Shown: positions 17,742 through 26,707, counted from the first letter of the stretch. The stretch: DNA of 64,000 nucleotides from Streptomyces sp. Z26 (GCF_003665095.1 NZ_RCHV01000002.1:682001-746000); one strand, 5' to 3'. Numbers and translations are program-made. Notes: a model not told the origin generated them from the sequence alone.

Positions 17742-18098
17742 ATGACGAAGATCCTCACCGGCGGAGTCGGCAAGGTCGAGGTCACCCGGGTCATCGACGC
17801 CCTGGGACTCGACTCACTCGACGTGGCCACCTCCAGCGACCTCGACGCCGCGATGAAGTTCCGTGCGGGGCAGGCCGACTTCTACCTCGGCACCTGCCAT
17901 ACGGGCGCCGGCGCGTCCCTCGGCGTCCTCGTCGGTCTCATGGGCAGCGCCGCCTGCCACACCTTCGGCCGCGGTGTCCCGGACGCCGCGGAGATCGACG
18001 CCCTCCTCGCCGACGGCAAGAAGGTCTTCGGCTTCTCGATGGACCAGGTCGACACCATCGCCCCCCTCATGGCCCGCGCCATCGCGGCCCACGGCTGA
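17742..18098 (+). CDS. yhfU: YhfU family protein (DUF2620)
   Basis: 118 residues, full length for the family. The sequence has a small Rossmann-like look (MTKILTGGVGKVEVTRVIDA, then GQADFYLGTCHTGAGASLG and VFGFSMDQVDTIAPLM). The GTCHTGAGAS loop is the likely functional site. YhfU always travels with the membrane protein YhfT, which follows 62 bp later, and a joint role in uptake or signalling is a fair inference. Biochemical activity is unknown to me. Confidence 0.88.
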   Translation: MTKILTGGVGKVEVTRVIDALGLDSLDVATSSDLDAAMKFRAGQADFYLGTCHTGAGASLGVLVGLMGSAACHTFGRGVPDAAEIDALLADGKKVFGFSMDQVDTIAPLMARAIAAHG

Positions 18099-18160
18099 AC
18101 CGGCAACGGGTTACGGGCTACGGCGCCCCGCCGCCGTACCGGGCCCTCAAGGAGTGACTC

Positions 18161-19495
18161 GTGAGCACCGCCCTCGCCGCCGGCAGCGGCTTCGACTTCA
18201 CGCTCGCCCAGCAGCTGACCGTCATAGCTCTCTGCGCGCTGACCGCTTTCATCGCCCACCTGGCTCTGGCCGTCTTCAACGACGGGGTCCGCCCCTTCCT
18301 GTTGGACTTCATCCAGGGGCGTACCACCCGCAGTGCGACGACGGCCGTCTCCTTCGGCCTCTCCGCCGGGTTCATCTTCGGTCTCGGTGCCCCGATGGCG
18401 TTGTCCACCGGGGTGCTCAACCCCTGGCTGCTGTTCCTCCCGACCGACGTCCTCGGCATGCTGGCGCCGAAGAAGTGGCTCGCGCCCCTCCTCGGCGGGG
18501 TCTGGGGCGCGGTGGTCGTGTTCGGTCTGAACGGCGCCAACGACATCGCGCACGACCTGCCGGTCGACTTCCTGACCGCGATGCAGCAGATGTCGACACC
18601 GATCCTGTTCCTGTTCACGCTGTTCCCGGTGCTCGCGATCACCAAGCAGTTCGGCCGCGGGTGGGGAGCGGCGGCGGGAGCGATCGAGGTGGCTCTCGTC
18701 GTCCTGACGATGAAGCTCTGGCCGAACATGTTCGCCGGGGCGCTGGCCATGGCCGTCGGCGTGCTGATGCTCATCGGTCTCGCGGTCTCCCAGGACCTCC
18801 GGCAGCGCCGGGCGGACCGGTCGGCCGGGAAGGTCGACGAGGTGGCGGCGGACGATCCGATGGCGTCGCTGTTCAGCGCCAGCGCGGCCCGGCTGCGCCG
18901 CTACCTGCCGCTGTTCATGGTGCTCGGTGGCGGGGTCTGCGTCCTCGCCCAGATGCACGTGTTCGGTGGCGGGGAGGCGACGAGCTTCCTGATCGCCAAG
19001 GGGCAGTACGCGGAGGCGGCGCAGGTCGACTTCTACCGCGTCTTCGGCTTCGTACCGCTGATCGCGACGACCGCGCTGGCCTCGGGCGCGTACGGCATCG
19101 CGGGCTTCACGCTCGTGTACCCGTTCGGCTATCTGCTGCCGAACCCGGTGCTCGCGGCGGTCGTCGGCGCGCTCGTCTTCGCCGTCGAGGTGCTCGCCCT
19201 GTCGTGGATCGGCAGGGCGCTCGGCAAGCTGCCCAGTGTGCGGGACTCCTCGGAGCACCTGCGCAGCGCGATCGGGGACACGCTCCAGCTGGCGATCCTC
19301 TTCGGTTCGCTGATGGCGGCGAACGCGATGGGCGGCGGGCTCGGCATCCTCGTCGTGGGCGGGCTCTACCTGTTCAACGACGTGGCGGGGCGGCCCGTCG
19401 TCAGGATGGCGGCGGCCCCGGCGGCGGTCATCGTGGGCGGGGTCCTCCTCAACCTCCTGTACTGGCTCGACCTGTTCACCCCCGTCAAGGGCTGA
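18161..19495 (+). CDS. yhfT: YhfT family integral membrane transporter
   Basis: 444 residues from a GTG with AAGGAG upstream. At least ten hydrophobic segments span the protein, with one longer charged cytoplasmic loop at about residues 210-240 (RQRRADRSAGKVDEVAADDP). Length and topology match the YhfT family, thought to be a transporter encoded with YhfU. The substrate is not known; the neighbouring phosphotriesterase-like and PLP genes suggest a modified amino or phosphorylated compound. Confidence 0.88.
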   Translation: MSTALAAGSGFDFTLAQQLTVIALCALTAFIAHLALAVFNDGVRPFLLDFIQGRTTRSATTAVSFGLSAGFIFGLGAPMALSTGVLNPWLLFLPTDVLGMLAPKKWLAPLLGGVWGAVVVFGLNGANDIAHDLPVDFLTAMQQMSTPILFLFTLFPVLAITKQFGRGWGAAAGAIEVALVVLTMKLWPNMFAGALAMAVGVLMLIGLAVSQDLRQRRADRSAGKVDEVAADDPMASLFSASAARLRRYLPLFMVLGGGVCVLAQMHVFGGGEATSFLIAKGQYAEAAQVDFYRVFGFVPLIATTALASGAYGIAGFTLVYPFGYLLPNPVLAAVVGALVFAVEVLALSWIGRALGKLPSVRDSSEHLRSAIGDTLQLAILFGSLMAANAMGGGLGILVVGGLYLFNDVAGRPVVRMAAAPAAVIVGGVLLNLLYWLDLFTPVKG

Positions 19496-19550
19496 CACCA
19501 CGACCGGCATCCGACGACCGGCATCCGCCCGTACCGGAGAGGGAACCGCC

Positions 19551-20540
19551 ATGAACCACCCGCGCACCCTGCGTACCGTCACCGGACGGCTCGCCGCCGA
19601 CGCGGTCCGCGGCCCCGTGCTCCCCCACGAGCATCTCGTCCTGGACCTCGACCGGGACGGGCACGGGGCGGCCGTCCTCGACCCGGAGCGCCACGCGGCG
19701 TCCGTGACCGGCGAACTCCGCGGTCTGCGGGAGCACTTCGGGCTCGCCCTGGTCGTCGAGCTGACCTGTCGGGGCATGGGGCGGGACGTACGCGCGCTGG
19801 CGCGGATCTCCCGGGAGGCGGGCGTGCCCGTCGTCGCCGCGACCGGCTGGTACTACGAGCCGTTCCACACCCCGGAGGTCGACACCTCCGACGTGGAAAG
19901 GCTTGCCGCGCTCCTCGTACGGGAGGTCGAGGACGGTATCGGCGCGACCGGCGTCCGCCCCGGTGTGCTCGGTGAGATCGGCAGCCACGGCGACGTACCG
20001 GCGCCCTCCGAGGCGAAGGTGCTACGGGCCGCCGCGCGGGCCGCGTCGGCCACCGGCCTGTCGCTGGCCACCCACGCCCAGCTGGGCCGGGGCGGTCTCG
20101 CCCAGCTGGAGCTGCTCACCGGCGAGGGGCTGCCCGCCGAACGGGTCTGCGTCGGCCACCAGGATCTGCTGGACGACCCGGAGGTGCACCGGGAGTTGGC
20201 CGCGCGGGGCGCGTACGTCGCCTTCGACACCGTGGGCAAGGAGTCGTACCAGAGCGACCGGACGCGGCTGCGGCTGCTGTCGGCCCTGGTGGAGGCGGGC
20301 CACGGCGACCGGGTCCTGCTCAGCTGCGACATCTCGCGCCACGGCTATCTGCGCGGCGAGGGCGGTCAGGGCTACGGGCACCTCTTCGGGGAGTTCCTGC
20401 CGAGGTTCCGGGCGGCGGGCGCGGACGACGACCTCGTCGACCTGCTGACCCGCCGCAACCCGCTGCGCTTCCTGACCGGCGGCACGGACGTCGGCACGGA
20501 CGCACACATGGACATGGACGCGGACGTGGAGGAGAACTGA
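19551..20540 (+). CDS. php: phosphotriesterase homology protein (Php/YhfV)
   Basis: 329 residues, an amidohydrolase-superfamily TIM barrel. The first metal-binding pair is LPHEHLVLDLD (HxH). The bridging ligand position reads GVLGEIGSHG, a Glu as in E. coli PHP rather than the carboxylated Lys of true phosphotriesterases. ATHAQLGRGG and VCVGHQD supply the two further His residues, and LSCDISR the last Asp. A binuclear metal site is therefore intact. E. coli PHP has little phosphotriesterase activity and its natural substrate is unsettled. The next gene starts two bases after the stop. Confidence 0.92.
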   Translation: MNHPRTLRTVTGRLAADAVRGPVLPHEHLVLDLDRDGHGAAVLDPERHAASVTGELRGLREHFGLALVVELTCRGMGRDVRALARISREAGVPVVAATGWYYEPFHTPEVDTSDVERLAALLVREVEDGIGATGVRPGVLGEIGSHGDVPAPSEAKVLRAAARAASATGLSLATHAQLGRGGLAQLELLTGEGLPAERVCVGHQDLLDDPEVHRELAARGAYVAFDTVGKESYQSDRTRLRLLSALVEAGHGDRVLLSCDISRHGYLRGEGGQGYGHLFGEFLPRFRAAGADDDLVDLLTRRNPLRFLTGGTDVGTDAHMDMDADVEEN

Positions 20541-20541
20541 C

Positions 20542-21681
20542 GTGGAAGCCCCCGTACTGCCCGAGACGTTCCCGCTGGCGACGGTCGGTCTGGAGGCCGC
20601 GGTCGCCCGGCAGTTCAGGCTGCTGGAGGCCACCGCCGCGCACTTCGAGGGCGACCAGCTGTTCGCCGCCGACGCCGGCGTCGTCCCCGGGCTCGGCAGA
20701 CCGCGCACCACGGCCCGGGTCGAGGCCGTGCTCGCGGACTTCTTCGGCGCCGAGGACGCCGCCTTCGTCCAGGGCGCGGGTACGGGCGCGATCCGGGCCG
20801 CGCTCACCGCGACCGTACGGCCGGGGGACGAACTGCTCGTCCACCGCGCCCCGGTGTACCGCACCACGGGGGTCACGCTGCGCGGTCTCGGCGTACGGAC
20901 GGTGGAGGCCGACTTCAACGACCCCGGGGAGCTGCGTACGGCACTCGCCTCCGGCCGCTTCCGGTGGGCGTACGTGCAGCACACCCGGCAGCGGCTGGGC
21001 GACTCGTACGACCCGGCGGAGGTGATCGCCGCCTGCCGGGCGGCCGGGGTACGTACGGTCGTCGACGACAACTACGCGGTCCTGCGCACCCCGGCGGCCG
21101 GGGTCGAACTCGGCGCAGACGCCTCGTGCTTCTCCCTGTTCAAGCTGCACGGGCCGGAGGGCGTCGGCGTGGTCGTCGGCGCGGGCGACCTGGTCGCGCG
21201 GGTCCACGACGACAACTACTCCGGTGGCGGCCAGGTCCAGGGCCACCAGGCGCTGGACGTGCTGCGCGCCCTCACGCACGTCCCCGTCGCGTGGGCCGTG
21301 CAGTCCCGGGTGGGCGGCGAGGTCGCCGCGCGGCTGGCGGCCGGGGAGGTGGACGGGGTCGCGGAGGTACGGATCGCCAACGCGCAGGACCGGTGCCTGC
21401 TGGTACGCCTCGACCGGCCCGTGGCCGCGCGACTCCCGGCCGTCGCCGCCCGGTTCGGCGCCGCGCCCTACCCGGTCGGCTCCAACTCCCGCTACGAGAT
21501 CGCCCCGCTGTTCTACCGGCTGTCCGGCTCCTCCCTGGCCGACGCCCCGGAACTGGCCGACTGGACCGTACGCGTCAACCCGATGCGGGCGGGCGCGGAT
21601 CTCGTGCTCGACATCCTGCGCCGCTCGCTCGCCGCCCTGAACGAACCGCTCGCCGCGCCGAACGAACCGGAGGACCCCTGA
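20542..21681 (+). CDS. yhfS: YhfS-like PLP-dependent fold-type I enzyme
   Basis: 379 residues from a GTG. A fold-type I aminotransferase layout: FVQGAGTGAIRAALTATVRP binds the phosphate, VVDDNYAV holds the PLP-contacting Asp, and CFSLFKLHGPEGVG contains the probable Schiff-base Lys. YhfS is annotated as a cysteine-desulfurase/selenocysteine-lyase-like protein, but the substrate is unknown. The start is two bases after the php stop and its end is two bases before yhfX, so these are translationally linked. Confidence 0.9.
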   Translation: MEAPVLPETFPLATVGLEAAVARQFRLLEATAAHFEGDQLFAADAGVVPGLGRPRTTARVEAVLADFFGAEDAAFVQGAGTGAIRAALTATVRPGDELLVHRAPVYRTTGVTLRGLGVRTVEADFNDPGELRTALASGRFRWAYVQHTRQRLGDSYDPAEVIAACRAAGVRTVVDDNYAVLRTPAAGVELGADASCFSLFKLHGPEGVGVVVGAGDLVARVHDDNYSGGGQVQGHQALDVLRALTHVPVAWAVQSRVGGEVAARLAAGEVDGVAEVRIANAQDRCLLVRLDRPVAARLPAVAARFGAAPYPVGSNSRYEIAPLFYRLSGSSLADAPELADWTVRVNPMRAGADLVLDILRRSLAALNEPLAAPNEPEDP

Positions 21682-21683
21682 CC

Positions 21684-22847
21684 GTGTTCCTCGACACCCT
21701 GCTCCACCGCAACCCCGGGCTCGTCGACGCCGCGGCCAACCTGCACGACTCGGGGCGCGTCCCGCCGGACACGTACGTCATGGACCTCGACGCCGTCGAG
21801 GAGAACGCGGCGGTGCTGGCCGAGACGGCCCGACAGGTCGGCGTCGCCCTCTGGTTCGTCGTGAAGCAGCTGGGCCGCAACCCCGAACTCGTCCGGTCCG
21901 TCGCCCGCCACATCCCCCGCGCCGCCGCCATCGACGTCACCGAGACGCGGACCCTGCACGCGTCGGGTGCCCTGCTGGGGAACGTCGGCCACCTCGGCCA
22001 GATCCCCCGGCGGACGCTGCCCGGCGTGCTCGCCCTGCGGCCCGACCGCGTCACCGTCTTCGACCTGGCCAACGCGCGCGCCGTGGCGGACGCCGCCCAC
22101 GCGGTGGGCCGGACGCAGGACGTGCTGATCCGGGTCGAGGGGGCCGAGGGGACCGTCTACCCCGGGCAGGAGGGCGGCGTTCCGCTGGAGCGGCTGGACG
22201 CCTTCGCGGAGCGGGCCGAGGCGCTGCGTTCCCTCCGGATCGCGGGCGTGACCGCCTTCCCGTGCGTCCTGTGCGACCCCGTCACCGGCCTGCCCACGGC
22301 CACCCCCAACCTCGAACTGGCGGTCAAGGCCCGCGAGGTGCTCGCCGCCCGCGGCCACCGCGACCTCGAACTGAGCGCCCCCAGCGCCACGTCGGCCGCC
22401 TCCCTCCCGCTCCTCGCCGAGTGGGGCGCCACCCACGGCGAACCGGGCCACGCCCTCACCGGCACCACACCCCTGCACGCCCTCGACCCGACGCAGCCGG
22501 AGAAGCCCGCGTACGTCTACGTCACCGAGGTCGCCCACACCCTCGACGACGGCCGCCCGGCCCTGTTCGGCGGCGGCTTCTACGCCCGTTCGCACATCCG
22601 CTCCGCTCTCCTCCCCCGTACCGGCGCCCGTCTCGGCGTACCGGACGCGCCCGCCCGGAACATCGACTACTACCGGCTGCTCGACGCCCCCACCGACGGC
22701 GCGGACCTCCGCCTCGGTGACACCGCGCTGCTCGCCTTCCGCACCCAGATCTTCGTCACCCGCTCGACCGTCGCCGTCGTCTCCGGCCTCTCCTCCGGCA
22801 CTCCCCGGCTGAACGGCCTCTACGACGCGCAGGGTCGGGCCCTGTAA
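21684..22847 (+). CDS. yhfX: YhfX-like PLP enzyme of the alanine racemase fold
   Basis: 387 residues from the GTG at 21684. The N-terminal alanine-racemase-type barrel carries the PLP Lys in LWFVVKQLGRNPEL, followed by AAIDVTETRTLHASG and VLIRVEGAEGTVYPGQEGG. A C-terminal beta domain (EVAHTLDDGRPALFGGGFY) completes the fold-type III build. YhfX has been grouped with racemases and decarboxylases; substrate undetermined. It follows yhfS almost without a gap and precedes yhfW by 10 bp. Confidence 0.9.
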   Translation: MFLDTLLHRNPGLVDAAANLHDSGRVPPDTYVMDLDAVEENAAVLAETARQVGVALWFVVKQLGRNPELVRSVARHIPRAAAIDVTETRTLHASGALLGNVGHLGQIPRRTLPGVLALRPDRVTVFDLANARAVADAAHAVGRTQDVLIRVEGAEGTVYPGQEGGVPLERLDAFAERAEALRSLRIAGVTAFPCVLCDPVTGLPTATPNLELAVKAREVLAARGHRDLELSAPSATSAASLPLLAEWGATHGEPGHALTGTTPLHALDPTQPEKPAYVYVTEVAHTLDDGRPALFGGGFYARSHIRSALLPRTGARLGVPDAPARNIDYYRLLDAPTDGADLRLGDTALLAFRTQIFVTRSTVAVVSGLSSGTPRLNGLYDAQGRAL

Positions 22848-22857
22848 GGAGCACTCC

Positions 22858-24111
22858 ATGGCCAGGACCGTCATCGTCGTCATCGACGGATTCGGCATCG
22901 GCGCCATGCCCGACGCGGGCGCGCTGCGCCCCGGCGACCTCCGCGCCGACACCTGCGGGCACGTCCTCGACCACGCCCGTACCGCGTGGGGGCGGCCGTT
23001 GCGCCTGCCGGTGCTGGAGGCGCTGGGCCTGGGCACGGTCCGCCCCCACCGGGATCTGGCCGGGCACGCGAAGCTTCCGGTGGCGGCGGGGCGGGCCGCG
23101 CTCGGCTATCCGGGCGCGGACACGTTCGCGGGCCACCAGACCATGATGGGGGCCGACTTCAGCCGGGTCGCCGTCGCCCGACTCGCCGACCACCTCGACG
23201 AGGTGGCCGAGGCGCTCACGGCTGCGGGCCACCGTACGGAACGGCTCGACGGCCGCCCGCTGCTCGTCGTCGACGGGACGGTCCTCGTGCACGACAACCT
23301 GGAGGCCGACCCCGGCATCAACTGGAACGCCTCCGGCGCCCTCGACGACCTGCCCTTCGACGGGCCCGGCGGAATCCTCGCCGTCGCCCGTACCGTACGC
23401 GCGGTGGCACCGGTCGCCCGGGTCATCGCGGTCGGCGGCCACGCGGACGGGCCGCTCCCCCGCTTCGTCCGGCCCGGTGGCGGCGGCACGGTCGGCCTGG
23501 ACACCCCGGCCACCGGCTTCTACCGGAACGGCGGCCTGCGCGTCCAACACCTGGGCGCCCCGCTCGACCACACCCGCCAGCTCCCCGAACTGGCCGCGCG
23601 GGCCGGTGTCCCCGTCACCCTGGTCGGCAAGGCGGCCGACATCCTGGTGTGCGAGGCCGCGACCCACCGCCCGGCCGTGGCCACCTCCGACGTCCTGGCA
23701 CACACCATGGAGGCCGTACGCGCCGACGGCGACGCCCTGGTCGTCGCGAACGTCCAGGAGACCGATCTGGCGGGCCACCAACAGGACGCGGACCGGTACG
23801 GCCGGCTCCTGGAACAGGTCGACGCCGGACTCGCCGGACTGGTGTCACTGCTCGGCGCCTCCGGGGACCGGCTGATCGTCACCGGCGACCACGGCAACGA
23901 CCCGACGATCGGCCACGCGCACCACACCAGGGAGTACGTACCGGTCCTCATCCACCGCCCCGAGGCGGACGGCGCCGAGGTGCTGCCCGACGCGGACAGC
24001 CTCGCCGACGTGGCCGCCACCGCGGCCCGCTCCCTCGGCCTGCGCCCGGAGGACCTCGCGGCCGGAACACCCCTCCACACCGGCAGACGCACACCCGTCC
24101 ACCGGCCGTAG
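22858..24111 (+). CDS. yhfW: YhfW-like phosphopentomutase-family metalloenzyme
   Basis: 417 residues with AAGGAG eight bases before the ATG. Alkaline phosphatase superfamily metal ligands are present: VIVVIDGFGIGAMPDAG at the N-terminus, ADTCGHV with the candidate catalytic Thr, GHQTMMGADF, and IVTGDHGNDPTIGHAHHTRE near the C-terminus. This is the phosphopentomutase build, and YhfW is its paralog in the yhf cluster. A phosphoryl-transfer or mutase reaction on a phosphorylated sugar-like substrate is the reasonable inference. Last gene of the cluster. Confidence 0.9.
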   Translation: MARTVIVVIDGFGIGAMPDAGALRPGDLRADTCGHVLDHARTAWGRPLRLPVLEALGLGTVRPHRDLAGHAKLPVAAGRAALGYPGADTFAGHQTMMGADFSRVAVARLADHLDEVAEALTAAGHRTERLDGRPLLVVDGTVLVHDNLEADPGINWNASGALDDLPFDGPGGILAVARTVRAVAPVARVIAVGGHADGPLPRFVRPGGGGTVGLDTPATGFYRNGGLRVQHLGAPLDHTRQLPELAARAGVPVTLVGKAADILVCEAATHRPAVATSDVLAHTMEAVRADGDALVVANVQETDLAGHQQDADRYGRLLEQVDAGLAGLVSLLGASGDRLIVTGDHGNDPTIGHAHHTREYVPVLIHRPEADGAEVLPDADSLADVAATAARSLGLRPEDLAAGTPLHTGRRTPVHRP

Positions 24112-24117
24112 CGCCCC

Positions 24118-24132
24118 CGCGGAACAGCCGCG
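24118..24132 (+). terminator. weak hairpin after the yhf cluster
   Basis: CGCGG-AACAG-CCGCG, a 5-bp stem seven bases after the yhfW stop. Short and without a T-run, so only a weak terminator candidate. The following 270 bp to the next gene hold no recognisable gene. Confidence 0.3.
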
Positions 24133-24401
24133 CCGGATGAGCACACGGGAGCGAACGCCGGGAACTTGGATTTCTACGGGCCAGGGTTAGAGAGGGGCCT
24201 GGAGCTGTCTCCGGTTGGTCGCCAGACAGCCATCACGGGATTTTCCGGGAGGGATTTCAGACCTGCTCCCGAGCAGGAATGTGTCATGAGCCACGGAAGG
24301 CGCGTGCCCGCCCGAGCTGTACGGGAACCCCAGAATGGCTTAGGGTTTCACACCGGAATCAGCAAGGGTCTGTAATCCCGAGGCGAAGGGTGAAGTGATT
24401 C

Positions 24402-24923
24402 ATGCGCGCCAATTCCCTCATGTCTTACCTGCTGGGCAGCGTGCCACCTCTTGAGGTGAGCGATACGGACATCCCTCAAGACTATCGAGAAACTTTCATA
24501 GAAGGATGGAAGCAGCACGAGGATGGAGCATGGCTGGTCACGTCATTATGGGACAGCTACTTCGGCAAACTGGAGAACAACGATCCAGTTCACACCGAAT
24601 CGACCGTAAACGGCCGCGCGATGATGGATCATGACCTGCCGAACGATGCGCGAGAACGGCTGGCAACCTTGCTCCGCCGGAGCGTTGCCTATGCTTGTGC
24701 CGGTATCCGCAGCAGCCTGGAAGTTGCAGCGGAGCCAACCGTTCGCGCGTACATCTCAGTTTCAGAGAGCGCGGAGGAGCACCCGCAGCTCACGGCTCAC
24801 ATGACCTTCTGCACGCACCGCACAAACTCGATTCCCTACATAGAAGATATCGAGTCCCTCACGCAGGAGGGAATTTTGGAGTTGGGTCACGACGACCTAA
24901 GTCAATTTACTCTGAACAAATGA
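24402..24923 (+). CDS. hypothetical low-GC orphan protein
   Basis: 173 residues with a GAAGGGTGAAG ribosome site before the ATG. Codon use is clearly less GC-biased than its neighbours and resembles the genes at 13.6-16.0 kb. The sequence is acidic, Ser/Glu-rich and Trp-containing (WKQHEDGAWLVTSLWDSYFG). I do not recognise a family. It ends 26 bp from the 3' end of the AlkZ-like gene, exactly the segment duplicated in the RHS locus, so an origin as a toxin-cassette accessory or immunity gene is possible but unproven. Confidence 0.7.
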   Translation: MRANSLMSYLLGSVPPLEVSDTDIPQDYRETFIEGWKQHEDGAWLVTSLWDSYFGKLENNDPVHTESTVNGRAMMDHDLPNDARERLATLLRRSVAYACAGIRSSLEVAAEPTVRAYISVSESAEEHPQLTAHMTFCTHRTNSIPYIEDIESLTQEGILELGHDDLSQFTLNK

Positions 24924-24948
24924 GCTGACCCGGACGTGCCTCCCCCGC

Positions 24949-26073
24949 TCACGCCGCCGGGATGTGGAGGTCCGTGATGTCCTCGTCGAGGAACGTCGAC
25001 AAGAGTGCCGCCTCCGCGTGGATCTCCTCCCGTTCCGGTGCCGTGAGGGTGCGGAACGGGGTGAGGTGGAGGGTGTGGTCGCGGACCGTCCAGGTGGCGG
25101 TGGCGCGGCCGTCGACCAGGAGGACGCGGTCGCCCGCCACCGAGACGCCGAGGTGGGCGTCGTCGATGATGCGGCTGCGGTCCTGGTAGCCGAGGATCGC
25201 GTTGTCGAAGGCCGGGAGGAAGCGGACCGGCGCGGGGGTGTCCGGGTCGGGGCGCGGGGCGTCGGGCAGGTCGAGGAGTTCCCGGCCGCGTTCGTCGCGG
25301 AAGGTGACCAGCTCCGGCCGTACGGCCTTCACCGCCGCCGGGAGTCCCGCCAGTCCGCACCAGGCCCGCAGGTCGCCACTGGTCGCGGGCCCGTACGCGG
25401 CCAGGTAGCGGCGGACCAGCCGCTGCCCCACCGGGTCCGCCTCGGCCGGGTCCGCATCCGCGTCAGTCACCGGCAGCGGATCGACGTCCCGGCCCAGCCA
25501 CGCCGCCACGGTCTGGTTCCGCACCCCGGCCCGCGTCCGCCACAACCCCCGTGGCGGCAGCTGCACCATGGGGATCAGCGACGCCACGAGGAGTTCCCCG
25601 AGCGCCTGCTTCGGTACGTCGGGCCAGCGTTCCCGTACGGCCGCGACCAGTTCCGCCTTCGTACGCGGCTCCCCGTCCGCCATCGCCGCCCGCCCCGCCT
25701 CCGCCACGGCGTCCAGGTCTAGGCCGTCCAGTTCCCGCCGGTACACCCCCACCACCCGCTGCCGCAGCATCGCGTCGTGCCGGGCCCGCCATGCCAGCAT
25801 GTCGGCGGCCGTGACCAGGTGGACCGTACGCCGCATGAGGTGGACGCGGACGAGCGTACGGCCGGTCAACTCGGCGTCCAGCGCCGTTGGTTCGAACCCT
25901 GACAGCCGCGACCACAGTCCGACGAACGGCTCCTGCGGTTCCTGCGCCTGCACCCCGCACAGGTGCCCCACCATGGCGCGCACGGCGTCGCCCGTGGTCC
26001 CGTCCGCGCGCGTCAGGAGGTGCTGGCGGGCGAGTGTGGCGCGGTTGAGCGTACGGGCGTCCAGAACGGTCAT
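24949..26073 (-). CDS. winged-helix HTH_42 protein, AlkZ-like DNA glycosylase candidate
   Basis: 374 residues. Opens with TLNRATLARQHLLTR and has HLCGVQAQEPQEPFVGLWSR near residue 38. The Q-A-Q triplet matches the QxQ catalytic motif of AlkZ-family glycosylases (HTH_42 superfamily), which excise alkylated bases and unhook interstrand crosslinks. Later segments (LRAWCGLAGLPAAVKAVRPE, VRFLPAFDNAILGYQDRSRI) fit the tandem winged-helix build. Actinobacterial members serve either housekeeping repair or self-resistance to genotoxic products; no biosynthetic cluster is adjacent. The gene's last 274 bp are duplicated at 14.6 kb. Confidence 0.85.
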   Translation of the reverse strand: MTVLDARTLNRATLARQHLLTRADGTTGDAVRAMVGHLCGVQAQEPQEPFVGLWSRLSGFEPTALDAELTGRTLVRVHLMRRTVHLVTAADMLAWRARHDAMLRQRVVGVYRRELDGLDLDAVAEAGRAAMADGEPRTKAELVAAVRERWPDVPKQALGELLVASLIPMVQLPPRGLWRTRAGVRNQTVAAWLGRDVDPLPVTDADADPAEADPVGQRLVRRYLAAYGPATSGDLRAWCGLAGLPAAVKAVRPELVTFRDERGRELLDLPDAPRPDPDTPAPVRFLPAFDNAILGYQDRSRIIDDAHLGVSVAGDRVLLVDGRATATWTVRDHTLHLTPFRTLTAPEREEIHAEAALLSTFLDEDITDLHIPAA

Positions 26074-26127
26074 CGGTCCTCGTCAGGGTGTCGGTCGTCG
26101 GGCGGGCGCGTTGCGCGGGGTACGGGA

Positions 26128-26550
26128 TCACCCGTCGTACGGCACCGCCACGTCCAGCACCCACGTCACGCCGAAGCGGTCCGTGAGCATCCCGTACAGC
26201 GGCGACCACTGCGCGGCCTCCAACTCCCGTACGACCGTCGATCCTTCGGCCAGTCGCTTCCACAGGTCGCTGATCTCGTCGGCATCGTCGCCCCGTACGG
26301 AGACGAAGAACGCCTTCTCCCCCTGGTCGTACGACAGCTGCGCGGGCACGTCGTACGCCATGACGTGGAAGCCGTTGTCCGCCGCCACCTCACCCCACAT
26401 CACCTGGTCGGCCGCGGCGGGGTCCTGTACGGCGCCCGCGTCGGCGTACGTGACGACGGCCGTACGTCCGCCGAAGACCGAGTGATAGAAGGCCAGCGCC
26501 TCGCGGGCGTCGCCCCGGAAGTTCAGGTGGGTGGTGGTCGTGACGGACAT
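26128..26550 (-). CDS. PhnB-like VOC family protein
   Basis: 140 residues starting MSVTTTTHLNFRG. The FRGDAREALAFYHSVFGG opening, the YGMLTDRFGVTWVLDV close and the length are those of the PhnB/3-demethylubiquinone-methyltransferase-like branch of the glyoxalase superfamily. No enzyme activity can be assigned. It is separated from the AlkZ-like gene by 54 bp on its 3' side and may not be co-regulated with it. Confidence 0.88.
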   Translation of the reverse strand: MSVTTTTHLNFRGDAREALAFYHSVFGGRTAVVTYADAGAVQDPAAADQVMWGEVAADNGFHVMAYDVPAQLSYDQGEKAFFVSVRGDDADEISDLWKRLAEGSTVVRELEAAQWSPLYGMLTDRFGVTWVLDVAVPYDG

Positions 26551-26668
26551 GGCCCGCTCCTTGCTCGTTGACAGTGAGCGCCGCCCCTCGGGCGGCTCGG
26601 GCCCCACTATGTCGGCGGTACAGGTCAGGGAGTGTCCGCTACTGCCGCTGGTTCGCCAGCCCCACGGA

Positions 26669-26707
26669 AACGGCCCGTGCCCTGGCGGTTCCGGGGCACG
26701 GGCCGTT
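26669..26707 (-). terminator. strong hairpin ending the XRE/DUF397 unit
   Basis: A perfect 14-bp stem (AACGGCCCGTGCCC with its complement at 26694-26707) and an 11-base loop, 22 bp beyond the stop of the three-module DUF397 gene. Confidence 0.75.
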
